A DNA stretch of 64,000 nucleotides from Bradyrhizobium cosmicum (GTDB taxonomy: Bacteria > Pseudomonadota > Alphaproteobacteria > Rhizobiales > Xanthobacteraceae). Shown one piece after another: positions 50,632-59,184 of the stretch. Each line of letters opens with the position of its first letter. The stretch's first letter is position 1. Position numbers and translations under genes: made by a program. Below the pieces are notes generated by a model. That model searched no databases. It was not told the DNA's origin and was given only the letters and a program-made list of their open reading frames with translations. The DNA lies in the NCBI RefSeq assembly GCF_007290395.2, contig NZ_CP041656.2, forward strand, positions 992,001-1,056,000, written 5' to 3'.

Positions 50632-51809
50632 TGACGCTGACCGCCCCCACCCCGATCGAGACCACTGCGAAGTCGCCCCTCGGCGACGCCGTGCCGATCA
50701 CGCGCAAGCCGTTCGTGCCATCGCCGCTCAACAGGCGCCGCTGGCAGAATTTTAGGGCGAACCGGCGTGGCTACTGGTCGCTCTGGATCTTCATGTTCCT
50801 TTTCGTGGCCTCGCTGTTCGCCGAACTGATTGCCAACGACCGGCCATTCCTGGTCAAGTTTGACGGTCATCTCTACTGGCCGGCCTTCGTGACTTACTCC
50901 GAGACGACCTTCGGCGGCGATTTCGAAACCGCGGCCGACTATCGTGATCCCTATCTGCAGAAGCTGATCAAGGAGAAGGGCGGCAGCATCGTCTGGCCGC
51001 TGATCCGCTACTCCTACGACACCCATAATCTCGATCTGCCGACGCCAGCGCCGTCGCCGCCGACCTGGATGCTGACCGAAGCGCAGTGCAAGCCTGTGGT
51101 CGAGAAGAAGGGCCTCAAGAGCTGCCGCGACCTCGAATACAACTGGCTCGGGACCGACGATCAGGGCCGCGACGTGATCGCGCGCCTGATCTATGGTTTC
51201 CGTATCTCGGTGCTGTTCGGCCTCTGCCTGACCATCATCTCCTCCGTCGTCGGCATCGCCGCCGGCGCGGTGCAAGGCTATTTCGGCGGCTGGATCGACC
51301 TGCTGTTCCAGCGCTTCATCGAGATATGGACTGCGATCCCTTCGCTCTATCTGCTGCTGATCCTGTCGTCGGTGCTCGTGCCCGGCTTCTTCGTGCTTCT
51401 CGGCATCCTGCTGTTGTTTTCCTGGGTGTCGCTGGTCGGACTCGTGCGCGCGGAATTTCTGCGCGGGCGCAATTTCGAGTACATCCAGGCGGCGCGGGCA
51501 CTCGGCGTGTCGAATGCCGTGATCATGTTCAAGCATTTGCTGCCGAACGCCATGGTCGCGACGATGACGTTCCTGCCGTTCATCGTCTCCTCGTCGGTCA
51601 TGACGCTGACGGCACTCGACTTCCTTGGCTTCGGGCTGCCGCCCGGATCGCCGTCGCTCGGCGAGCTGCTGGCGCAGGGCAAGTCTAACGTGCAGGCGCC
51701 CTGGCTCGGCTTTTCCGGCTTCTTCTCGGTCGCGATCATGCTGTCGCTTTTGATCTTCATCGGCGAAGCCGTGCGCGACGCCTTCGATCCGCGCAAGACC
51801 TTCAGGTAG
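50631..51809 (+). CDS. yejE: Peptide ABC transporter permease YejE
   Basis: 392 aa. Basic N-terminus (PSPLNRRRWQNFRANRRGYWSLWIFMFLFVASLFAELIAND) with the DppC-type first membrane helix, a large periplasmic insertion (residues about 75-180), then LGTDDQGRDVIARLIYGFRISVLFG near residue 167 and the EAA loop AARALGVSNAVIMFKHLLPNAM near residue 285. Start ATG 50631 shares one base with the yejB stop and follows GGGAGG. It pairs with YejB. Confidence 0.93.
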   Translation: MTLTAPTPIETTAKSPLGDAVPITRKPFVPSPLNRRRWQNFRANRRGYWSLWIFMFLFVASLFAELIANDRPFLVKFDGHLYWPAFVTYSETTFGGDFETAADYRDPYLQKLIKEKGGSIVWPLIRYSYDTHNLDLPTPAPSPPTWMLTEAQCKPVVEKKGLKSCRDLEYNWLGTDDQGRDVIARLIYGFRISVLFGLCLTIISSVVGIAAGAVQGYFGGWIDLLFQRFIEIWTAIPSLYLLLILSSVLVPGFFVLLGILLLFSWVSLVGLVRAEFLRGRNFEYIQAARALGVSNAVIMFKHLLPNAMVATMTFLPFIVSSSVMTLTALDFLGFGLPPGSPSLGELLAQGKSNVQAPWLGFSGFFSVAIMLSLLIFIGEAVRDAFDPRKTFR

Positions 51810-51812
51810 ACG

Positions 51813-53450
51813 ATGGACGCGATCAACCAGCCGTTGCTTAGCGTGCACGACCTCTCGGTGGCCTTCCATCAGGGCGGCGCCACGACGCTTGCGGTCGACA
51901 AGGTCTCGTTTCAGATCAAGCGCGGCGAGTGCCTGGCGCTGGTCGGCGAATCCGGGTCCGGCAAGTCGGTCAGCGCGCTTTCGATCCTGAAGCTGCTGCC
52001 CTATCCGAACGCGTCGCATCCCTCGGGCAGCATCCGCTTCAAGGGGCGCGAGCTGATCGACCAGTCGGAGCAACAGATGCGGGAGATTCGCGGCAGCGAC
52101 ATCTCCATCATTTTCCAGGAGCCGATGACCTCGCTCAATCCGCTGCACACGATCGAGGCGCAGATCGGCGAGATCATCCAGCTGCACAATCCGACCAGCA
52201 ATGCGCAGGCGCGCCAGCGCACGCTGGAGCTGCTGACGCAGGTTGGCATTCCCGAGCCCGAGACACGGCTCAAGAGCTATCCGCATCAGCTTTCCGGCGG
52301 CCAGCGCCAGCGCGTGATGATCGCGATGGCGCTCGCCAACGAGCCGGACCTGCTGATCGCGGACGAGCCGACCACCGCGCTCGACGTTACCGTGCAGGCG
52401 CAGATCCTGGCGCTGCTTGCGGACATCCGCGCACGGCTCGGCATGAGCCTGCTGTTCATCACCCACGATCTCGGCATCGTGCGCCGCATCGCCGATCAGG
52501 TCTGTGTCATGAAGGGGGGCGAGATCGTCGAGCAGGGACCGGTCGAGCAGGTCTTCAAGACTCCGAAACATCCCTACACGCGGGACCTGCTGGCGGCGGA
52601 GCCGAAGCCGGATCCAGCGCCGCCGCAGCCGGATGCGCCCGTGGTGATGTCGGCCGACGATTTGAAGGTATGGTTTCCGATCAAGCGCGGCCTGATGCGC
52701 AAGACGGTGGGTCACATCAAGGCGGTCGACGGCGTCAGCCTCGCCGTACGCAAGGGCGAGACACTCGGTGTCGTCGGTGAATCCGGCTCGGGCAAGACGA
52801 CGCTGGGGCTCGCATTGCTGCGGCTGATCTCGTCGAATGGACGCATCGTATTCCTGGGCAAGGACATCCAGGGCCTGCGCTTCAAGGAGATGCGGCCTTT
52901 CAGGCGCGACATGCAGATCGTGTTCCAGGATCCGTTCGGTTCGCTCAGCCCACGCATGTCGATCGCGGACATCATCGCCGAAGGTCTCTCAGTGCACCAG
53001 CCAACGCTGTCGCGCGAGGAGCGCGAGGCGCGCGTCGTCAAGGCGCTCGAGGATGTCGGGATGAAGCCGGACACCCGCTACCGCTATCCGCACGAGTTCT
53101 CGGGCGGGCAGCGCCAGCGCATCAGCATCGCGCGGGCGGTGGTGCTGGAGCCGGATTTCGTCGTGCTGGACGAGCCGACCAGCGCGCTCGACATGTTGTT
53201 CCAGGCGCAGATGGTGGACCTGTTGCGCGAGCTCCAGCGCAAGCGCGAACTCACCTACATGTTCATCTCACACGATCTGCGCGTCGTGGCCTCGCTTGCG
53301 AGCCATCTCATCGTGATGCGCGGCGGCAAGGTGGTCGAGGAAGGCCAGGCGGCCGAGCTGTTCAAGAACCCGAAGACCGATTACACGCGCGCGCTGTTTG
53401 CAGCGGCGTTCCGGCTGGAGACGGCAGGGAAGGGGTCGGTTGCAACCTGA
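51813..53450 (+). CDS. yejF: Peptide ABC transporter duplicated ATPase YejF
   Basis: 545 aa with two complete ATPase halves. First half: Walker A GESGSGKS near residue 45, signature [16 protein letters not shown], Walker [14 protein letters not shown]. Second half (from about residue 285): GESGSGKTT near residue 325, [28 protein letters not shown]. It energises YejB/YejE. It starts 3 bases after yejE. In E. coli the Yej system imports microcin C; in rhizobia related systems affect tolerance of plant antimicrobial peptides and import murein peptides (family knowledge). Confidence 0.94.
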   Translation: MDAINQPLLSVHDLSVAFHQGGATTLAVDKVSFQIKRGECLALVGESGSGKSVSALSILKLLPYPNASHPSGSIRFKGRELIDQSEQQMREIRGSDISIIFQEPMTSLNPLHTIEAQIGEIIQLHNPTSNAQARQRTLELLTQVGIPEPETRLKSYPHQLSGGQRQRVMIAMALANEPDLLIADEPTTALDVTVQAQILALLADIRARLGMSLLFITHDLGIVRRIADQVCVMKGGEIVEQGPVEQVFKTPKHPYTRDLLAAEPKPDPAPPQPDAPVVMSADDLKVWFPIKRGLMRKTVGHIKAVDGVSLAVRKGETLGVVGESGSGKTTLGLALLRLISSNGRIVFLGKDIQGLRFKEMRPFRRDMQIVFQDPFGSLSPRMSIADIIAEGLSVHQPTLSREEREARVVKALEDVGMKPDTRYRYPHEFSGGQRQRISIARAVVLEPDFVVLDEPTSALDMLFQAQMVDLLRELQRKRELTYMFISHDLRVVASLASHLIVMRGGKVVEEGQAAELFKNPKTDYTRALFAAAFRLETAGKGSVAT

Positions 53451-53452
53451 TT

Positions 53453-53466
53453 TTGCGTGATCGCAA
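53453..53466 (+). promoter_or_regulatory. FixK2/FNR-type box upstream of the leader-peptide gene
   Basis: TTGCGTGATCGCAA fits the rhizobial FixK2 consensus TTG(A/C)-N6-(T/G)CAA at every fixed position and is itself nearly palindromic. A possible -10 box TATTCT lies at 53493-53498, placing the box near -41 to -46 from transcription start, as in FixK-activated promoters. The next start codon is 53547. It begins 2 bases after the yejF stop. Confidence 0.5.
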
Positions 53467-53546
53467 TCACGGCGGCGGAGTGTTCGCCGCGATATTCTGT
53501 ACGCATGGACGCGAGGCAGTCTCGCGACAGCGACAGGAGTGCAGAA

Positions 53547-53741
53547 ATGACGTTTATTGCAATCGAAGCAGAGGCGATGCGGGAGCTGTCCGCGATCGAG
53601 CTCGACGGGGTCGTCGGTGGCGCGGCTCCGCGTGGAGGCTACGGCCATGTCTACGATGTGCCGCCGCCGCCGCGCGTCGTGAAAGCGCCCGTATTGGGTG
53701 GCGGCGGCCCGACGAACCTGCCGCACTTGCACGCGTTCTGA
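53547..53741 (+). CDS. Peptide precursor with a double-glycine (bacteriocin-type) leader
   Basis: 64 aa. Residues 1-25 end in MRELSAIELDGVVGG, matching the double-glycine leader pattern LSxxELxxIxGG cut by C39-type peptidase transporters. The 39-residue remainder is Pro-, Gly- and His-rich: AAPRGGYGHVYDVPPPPRVV, then KAPVLGGGGPTNLPHLHAF; it has no cysteine. AGGAG lies 8 bases upstream. The in-frame ATG at 53457 would precede this ribosome site and add 30 unrelated residues. It lies 96 bases after yejF. No modification enzyme or C39 exporter is in the window. Function unknown. Confidence 0.65.
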   Translation: MTFIAIEAEAMRELSAIELDGVVGGAAPRGGYGHVYDVPPPPRVVKAPVLGGGGPTNLPHLHAF

Positions 53742-53815
53742 GGCGGAGTCGAACTGGTATCGACAACGCGGGTAGGGCGGGCTTCGCTGCGCTCTACCCA
53801 TCCCGCCAGGTGTCG

Positions 53816-54670
53816 CTAGAGTCGCTTGATTGCGACGACTTCGCTGCCGGTCGCCTTGATCCGTGCAAGCGCCGGCTCGATCGGCTCGATCGCCGTTGCC
53901 ATATGATGCGCATTGGCGTGGACCATGGTGCCGCCGTCGCGGACGATCGCGACATGGCCCTTCCAGAAGATCAGATCGCCACGCCGCAAGCTGTTGCGCT
54001 CGTGCGGCTCCAATGCGCGGCCGAGCCCTGCCTGCTGCATGTCGCTGTCGCGGGGACAGCCGATGCCCGCGGCGGTCAGCGATACCTGCACCAGGCCCGA
54101 GCAATCGATGCCCAGACTGCTTTTGCCGCCCCAGAGATAGGGCGTGCCGACGAAGCGCTCGGCGACGGCGACGAAGTCCGGCTCGCGATGATCGAGCGGT
54201 GCAAGATGCGTTCTCGGCAGAAAGGCCCCGTTGGGCGTCACGGCGAAAATGCGGTCCTCGCGCGCCACCGCGATCCTGGAGCCAAGCACCAGCGCTTCGG
54301 CTGGCGGCAGCTTGATCGAAGGTCCGGGGAAGGCAAACGTCCGTAGCGCACTGACGACGTGGGTCGGGGCGGCCGTTGGCTTCATGAGCGCCGCATCCGG
54401 CAGCCAGCCGACATAGCCATCGCCGTCGAGCTGGCCCCAGGCCCAGCCCTCGCCGTTGCGATCATAGACTGTGACGCGCTCGCCCCGCAGCGCCTGCGTC
54501 ATCAGCATGGCGCTCGAGGACGGCTGCTCGCGCACCGGCGCGATCGGATCGACCACCTCGAACTCCTCGCCGGCGACGAAGCGGTCCGCTTTCACCTTGC
54601 CTTCGAGGTATTTCGCGGCGAGGTCGCCGCGCGCCGGCGTCAGCCTTGCATCGATTCCTGGATCACGCAT
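53816..54670 (-). CDS. NlpC/P60 family cysteine peptidase with SH3-like domains
   Basis: 284 aa. Residues about 35-160 contain bacterial SH3-type segments (VREQPSSSAMLMTQALRGERVTVYDRNGEGWAWGQLDGDGYVGWLPD). The catalytic domain has the nucleophile in GIDCSGLVQ near residue 190, KGHVAIVRDG (catalytic His) near residue 240 and HANAHHM near residue 252. This YkfC-like layout cleaves gamma-D-Glu-diaminopimelate bonds in murein peptides. No signal peptide, so probably cytoplasmic. Its ATG overlaps the stop of the upstream aminopeptidase gene by 8 bases, so the two are translationally linked. Confidence 0.9.
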   Translation of the reverse strand: MRDPGIDARLTPARGDLAAKYLEGKVKADRFVAGEEFEVVDPIAPVREQPSSSAMLMTQALRGERVTVYDRNGEGWAWGQLDGDGYVGWLPDAALMKPTAAPTHVVSALRTFAFPGPSIKLPPAEALVLGSRIAVAREDRIFAVTPNGAFLPRTHLAPLDHREPDFVAVAERFVGTPYLWGGKSSLGIDCSGLVQVSLTAAGIGCPRDSDMQQAGLGRALEPHERNSLRRGDLIFWKGHVAIVRDGGTMVHANAHHMATAIEPIEPALARIKATGSEVVAIKRL

Positions 54671-56036
54671 AGCGCTCACTCAGCAATGCGTAGATGGCGC
54701 GCGCGGCCTGGCACTCGCCGCCCTCGGGCCGCGCCGGCTTCGCCGACGGCGTCCAGCCGTAGATGTCGACATGCAACCAGCTTTTGGCCTGCTCGACGAA
54801 GCGTTGCAGGAACAGCGCGCAAATGATCGAGCCGGCAAAGCCGCCCGACGGCGCGTTGGTGATGGTGGCGGTCTTGGAATCCAGCCACGCATCGTAAGCC
54901 GGCCACAGCGGCATACGCCACAACGGATCGTTCTCCTTCACCGCGTAGCGCGCGACGTCGGCAGCAAGCGTCTCATCATTGGTGTAAAAGGGCGGTAAAT
55001 CCGGCCCCAGCGCGACGCGTGCGGCGCCGGTCAATGTGCCGAGATCGATCAGGAGGTCCGGCTTGTCCTCGTCGGCCAGTGCCAGCGCGTCGGCGAGCAC
55101 GAGGCGGCCTTCCGCGTCGGTGTTGCCGATCTCCACCGTGATGCCCTTGCGCGAGGTGAAGATGTCGAGCGGGCGGAAGGCGTTGCCCGCGACCGCGTTC
55201 TCGACCGCCGGAATCAGCACGCGCAGCCGCACCTTCAGCTTGGCGTCCATCACCATGCGCGCCAGCGCCAGCACGTTGGCGGCGCCGCCCATGTCCTTCT
55301 TCATGATCAGCATGCCGCTCGACGGCTTCAGGTCGAGCCCGCCGGTATCGAAGCAGACGCCCTTGCCGACCAGCGTCACCTTGGGGTGAGCCGGATTGCC
55401 CCAACCGATGTCGATCAGCCGCGGCGCGCGGTCGGAGGCCATGCCGACGGCGTGGATCAGCGGAAAGTTCTTCGCCAAATCCTCGCCGATGGTGCAGGCA
55501 AAGCTTGCGCCGAATTCGGCCGCGAGGTCCTGCGCGGCTACAGCCAGCTCCGCTGGCCCCATGTCGTTGGACGGCGTGTTGATGAGATCACGCGCCAGCA
55601 TCGCGGCTTCCGCGATGCGATCGATCTCGGCCGCATCGACGCCATCAGGCGGCACCAGCCGGACGTCGGGCCTGTCAGCCTTGCGGTAGCGCGCGAAGCG
55701 GTAGCAGCCCAGTGCAAAAGCGAGCGCCGCCAGCCGTGCATCGTGCGGTGCATTGGCAAAGCGGTAAATGCCCGGCGGCAGCAGGCCGGGCAGCGCGCCC
55801 GGCCGGAACAGGTCACGCGATCTGGCGTCGTCGTCCTCGAGGCCGAACAGGATCTGCGCAATCGCGCCGTCGGGCGCTGGCGGCGCGAGATAGCCGCCCG
55901 GCTTGGCGGTAAAGGCGCTGGCAGTGGCGAACTGGCACTGCGCCGGCGTCAGTGTCTCGCGCACCGCATCCCAACCCGACCTCGTGACGAAGGTGATCGG
56001 GGTGGCGGCGGACGATGTCTCGAAGACGGAAGGCAT
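54663..56036 (-). CDS. M17 leucyl aminopeptidase family protein
   Basis: 457 aa. Metal-binding and catalytic blocks of M17: VTLVGKGVCFDTGGLDLKPSSGMLIMKKDMGGAAN from about residue 218 and the NTDAEGRLVLADAL signature near residue 303. The N-terminal regulatory domain is short. The enzyme removes N-terminal residues from peptides using two metal ions. ATG 56036 starts MPSVFETSSAATP; upstream in-frame codons have no family sequence. First gene of a two-gene unit with the NlpC/P60 peptidase: together they would degrade imported (murein) peptides. Confidence 0.92.
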   Translation of the reverse strand: MPSVFETSSAATPITFVTRSGWDAVRETLTPAQCQFATASAFTAKPGGYLAPPAPDGAIAQILFGLEDDDARSRDLFRPGALPGLLPPGIYRFANAPHDARLAALAFALGCYRFARYRKADRPDVRLVPPDGVDAAEIDRIAEAAMLARDLINTPSNDMGPAELAVAAQDLAAEFGASFACTIGEDLAKNFPLIHAVGMASDRAPRLIDIGWGNPAHPKVTLVGKGVCFDTGGLDLKPSSGMLIMKKDMGGAANVLALARMVMDAKLKVRLRVLIPAVENAVAGNAFRPLDIFTSRKGITVEIGNTDAEGRLVLADALALADEDKPDLLIDLGTLTGAARVALGPDLPPFYTNDETLAADVARYAVKENDPLWRMPLWPAYDAWLDSKTATITNAPSGGFAGSIICALFLQRFVEQAKSWLHVDIYGWTPSAKPARPEGGECQAARAIYALLSERYA

Positions 56037-56240
56037 TGGCGGGTCCAAACAGGTCATACGAACGGACGAGACTTCGCAGAGTTTTGCCGCGCCCGCAATC
56101 GGCATTGCTGTCACCATGCGGCGAGCCGCTACTCGCGGCAAGGCGGCCATGCTAGGTTCCGGCAACGATTGCCGGATCTATCGAAAATTGTGCAGGAGAC
56201 CGCCGGCGACCGAAGACGGAGCCTGCCGGGAGGAAATACG

Positions 56241-56444
56241 ATGGAATTTTTGTGGAGCGTGGTCACATTCATCGGCCAGGCCGTCGAGGCGATTTTCGGC
56301 TATGTCGAGCATCACCATTGGATATTCGCATTCCTAGCCGGCGGTTACGTCTTCTATCTCCACGACCGCTCCGTCCACGCGCGGTTCGACGCGCTCGACA
56401 GGCGCGTCGACGAAATCCGCAAGCGGCTTGCCATCGAATATTGA
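56241..56444 (+). CDS. Small single-pass membrane protein
   Basis: 67 aa. A hydrophobic stretch MEFLWSVVTFIGQAVEAIFGYV, then HHHWIFAFLAGGYVFYLHDRSV with a probable transmembrane segment near residues 25-43, and a charged C-terminal helix HARFDALDRRVDEIRKRLAIEY. A strong ribosome site GGGAGGAAA lies 4 bases before ATG 56241. Divergent from the aminopeptidase gene. Family not recognised; the charged tail suggests a cytoplasmic partner-binding or coiled-coil segment. Confidence 0.65.
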   Translation: MEFLWSVVTFIGQAVEAIFGYVEHHHWIFAFLAGGYVFYLHDRSVHARFDALDRRVDEIRKRLAIEY

Positions 56445-56717
56445 TCGAGCGAGACGAAACCATCGCCGGGCGATCTCGTATTTCTTGCTTGAGAACTGCC
56501 GTTCACGAGAGCGCGGCCGCAGGGCTTTACTAGCGCTATGGTTGTGGCATTATCGGCGAATATTATAGATTGTGCCGCGCGGTTCTGCACGTCGAGCGCA
56601 AGGACGCTGCGGCAAATGGTCGATACCCACCTCAGTCGATAGCAGCCTGATCTCGTTCATCTATGGCATTTCTCTCAATCGTTTGGCCGACGCAGCATTC
56701 GCGATGAGCGGCGCAAA

Positions 56718-58220
56718 ATGGATAGATCGTTCGTCATTGCGCAGATCTCCGACCTGCATCTGGACGGGTCAGGCCGGCTGCTTGCGGCGATCGAGGCGCT
56801 CAGCGCCGAGATCGACCAGAGGATGGCGGCCTTTGCCGATGCTCCCGACCGCATTCTGCTGATCACGGGCGATCTCGTGGACGACCCGACGCCCCGCGCG
56901 CTCGACGAAGCGCTCGCCGTCATCGCGTCCTTCCGGCAGACCGGCCTGTTCACTGACATCCAGGCGATTGCCGGCAATCATGACATCAAGCGCCCCAACC
57001 AGCGCGCAGGCCTCCACGATGCCTATGACTACCTGCATCTGCCGCGGACCTCGAAGAGTATTTACTACCGCAAGGCCGGCCTCGATCTGGTGCTGCTGGA
57101 TTCCAACCGGGCGAGCCTGACGACGCTCGCGAGCGGCAATGTCGACGAGAACATATACAAGGCGATGGTTGCGGATTCCGCGCGGCTGAGCGTCGAGCTC
57201 GCAGGCAGCATGGGTTCGGCTGGACGCGCCGATTTTGCCGAGCCGGCGGAAAACCTGGTGCGCGTGCTCGCGATGCACCATCATCCGTTGCCGCAGGCGA
57301 CCGGAGAAGGAAAACGGTTTCTCGGTGTGCCCGACGAGCCGCTGATGTATCTGGCATCGCCCGCGACCTTCCTCGAAGCGGCAACCTCGCTCAACGTCAA
57401 TCTGGTCCTGCACGGACACCGGCATGTCGAGGGATTGACCCGCTATTCGATCCCCGATCCGCGCGCGACATGGAGCAAGAGCAGTGAAGTGTTCTGGCGC
57501 ACGATCTATGTGCTGTCCTGTCCGTCCTCGACTGGGCAGGCCGGTGACGATGCCGGTTTCAACATCATCCATTTTGGCCCATGGTCTCATGCCGGCCGCA
57601 CCGAGCATCGGTTCGCGATCACCCGCTACTCGCGGTCGCGCAACGATGGCGCCTTCAGGCCGCTCGACTCGAACCTTTCGGACGGCGTCATCAGGCTGCC
57701 GGCAGGACGGGATTTTTCCCGTGATCCGGCGGTCCAGTCGGCGATCGAGATCGGCTCATGCACAACGCTGAAGCGGGATCAGGTCGCAGCATTCGCCCGC
57801 CGGCTCTTGAGCCGCCGCGCCTTCTATGCCGACGGCGAGGTGGACTGGGCGAGCGCGCTCCACGTCTATCTCGTCACCTTACAGGCCTGGGGTGATCTCG
57901 AGGGCAAGGCCGCGACGTCCGCACGCAAGCACGACGTCGCGGCGCTTGCCACGGCGAAATTGCTGCTGCGCCGATTGATCGAGCTCTCCGCTGACGTGCT
58001 CGGCATTGATCGTGTTCAGCTCGACGAGCTTCGGACGAAGCGTCTGCTTAATCGCGACGATCTCCGGCGCGAATGGTCGGGCGCGCCGCGCGCGGGAATC
58101 GACGTCGCAGAGCAAGTGCGGCGAAGGCTGCAATTGCTGCGTGATCTGGACGGGCATGTGAGGGCGATCGGCCCGGACCTAGGCCTTGGCAGCGACCCGC
58201 CGCCGCAGACGCCGCCGTGA
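56718..58220 (+). CDS. Metallophosphoesterase with C-terminal extension
   Basis: 500 aa. All calcineurin-like phosphoesterase metal motifs are visible: QISDLHLDG near residues 9-17, TGDLVDD near 50, AGNHDIKRP near 91, VLAMHHHPLP near 190 and LVLHGHRHVEG near 230. Residues about 290-500 form an extra, mostly helical region (LLRRLIELSADVLGIDRVQLDELRTKRLL) that typical members of about 280 aa lack and whose role is unknown. The substrate could be a cyclic nucleotide or phosphodiester. Stands alone, 94 bases before tadD. The 273-base gap in front (56445-56717) holds no gene I can see. Confidence 0.85.
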   Translation: MDRSFVIAQISDLHLDGSGRLLAAIEALSAEIDQRMAAFADAPDRILLITGDLVDDPTPRALDEALAVIASFRQTGLFTDIQAIAGNHDIKRPNQRAGLHDAYDYLHLPRTSKSIYYRKAGLDLVLLDSNRASLTTLASGNVDENIYKAMVADSARLSVELAGSMGSAGRADFAEPAENLVRVLAMHHHPLPQATGEGKRFLGVPDEPLMYLASPATFLEAATSLNVNLVLHGHRHVEGLTRYSIPDPRATWSKSSEVFWRTIYVLSCPSSTGQAGDDAGFNIIHFGPWSHAGRTEHRFAITRYSRSRNDGAFRPLDSNLSDGVIRLPAGRDFSRDPAVQSAIEIGSCTTLKRDQVAAFARRLLSRRAFYADGEVDWASALHVYLVTLQAWGDLEGKAATSARKHDVAALATAKLLLRRLIELSADVLGIDRVQLDELRTKRLLNRDDLRREWSGAPRAGIDVAEQVRRRLQLLRDLDGHVRAIGPDLGLGSDPPPQTPP

Positions 58221-58238
58221 AAGAGCGAGACATACTGC

Positions 58239-58261
58239 GTTAACCGGCCGTTAGGGTTAAC
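58239..58261 (+). promoter_or_regulatory. CtrA-like site upstream of tadD
   Basis: GTTAACC and GGTTAAC form a 7-bp inverted repeat. Within it TTAA-N7-TTAG (58240-58254) misses the CtrA consensus TTAA-N7-TTAA by one base, and a further half-site TTAAC overlaps its end. It lies 54 bases before the tadD start. CtrA controls pilus genes in Caulobacter (family knowledge). Confidence 0.45.
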
Positions 58262-58314
58262 AGTCTATTGCTGGCGCGTTCGGCTCGATCAATCGGCTCG
58301 AGAGTCAAAGCGTC

Positions 58315-59127
58315 ATGCGTCAACGGTTCAGTCTTGCCCGGTTTCTCGCGTCCACCTCGTTGGTTGCGGTAGTAGCCATGGGCCTCGGCGGCTGCACGGC
58401 CATGTCGAAACTCTCCGATGTCACGGGCTCCGTCGGCCCGCGGGCGGAGGCCGCTCCGACCGATCCCGCGCGCGCCGTCGAAACTTATGGCGAGCGCTAT
58501 CGTGCCAATCCCAAGGACGCCGACGCGGCGCTCGGCTACGGCCAGGCCTTGCGTGCCAACGGCCAGCGCGCCCAGGCAGCCGCCGTGCTCGAGCAGGCCA
58601 CCATCGCCAATCCCGGCAACAAGGCGCTGCTCGCCCAATACGGCCGCGCGCTCGCTGATAACGGCAATTTCCAGCAGGCTTTCGACGTGCTGTCGAAAGC
58701 GCACTCGCCCGACAATCCGGACTGGCGCCTGCTCTCGGTGCAAGGCACCGCGCTCGATCAGATGGGGCGTCACGAGGAGGCGCGTTCCTATTATGCGAGC
58801 GCGCTGAGAATCGCACCGGGTGATCCCGGCGTGCTCTCCAATGTCGGCCTGTCCTACATGCTGTCGAAGGATCTACCGAAAGCCGAGGAGGCGCTGCGGC
58901 AGGCCTACGCGTCGCCGCGCGCCAGCAGCCGGGTGCGGCAGAATCTCGGTCTCGTCGTCGGACTCCAGGGTCGCTTCGCCGAAGCCGAGACCATCGTGAA
59001 GGCCGACCTGCCGCCCGACCAGGCCGCGGCCAATGTCGCCTACCTCAAGGACATGCTGAGCCGCAACGACGCCCCGCGCGGTGCGCCGAAGCGGACTCCG
59101 GTCGCCTCGCTCGGCCAGCCCGACTGA
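58315..59127 (+). CDS. tadD: Tad pilus lipoprotein TadD (TPR)
   Basis: 270 aa. Lipoprotein signal with lipobox LGGC, Cys at residue 27; then tetratricopeptide repeats (AVETYGERYRANPKDADAALGYGQALRANGQ; GNKALLAQYGRALADNGNFQQAFDVL; EEARSYYASALRIAPGDPGVLSNVGLSYM). TadD is the outer-membrane pilotin-like factor for the secretin of the tight-adherence pilus. It faces the rest of the tad genes: its stop is 57 bases from the tadC stop, convergent. Confidence 0.88.
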   Translation: MRQRFSLARFLASTSLVAVVAMGLGGCTAMSKLSDVTGSVGPRAEAAPTDPARAVETYGERYRANPKDADAALGYGQALRANGQRAQAAAVLEQATIANPGNKALLAQYGRALADNGNFQQAFDVLSKAHSPDNPDWRLLSVQGTALDQMGRHEEARSYYASALRIAPGDPGVLSNVGLSYMLSKDLPKAEEALRQAYASPRASSRVRQNLGLVVGLQGRFAEAETIVKADLPPDQAAANVAYLKDMLSRNDAPRGAPKRTPVASLGQPD

Positions 59128-59184
59128 TCATCCGATCTTCCACGCTGGAAGCCATCTGTGGATCGCGCGCGGTCCGCGACTGCG

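Noticed and set aside
50583..52715. 710-codon minus-strand frame over yejE and yejF
   Set aside because: Shadow of the two real genes in a high-GC region; no family motif.
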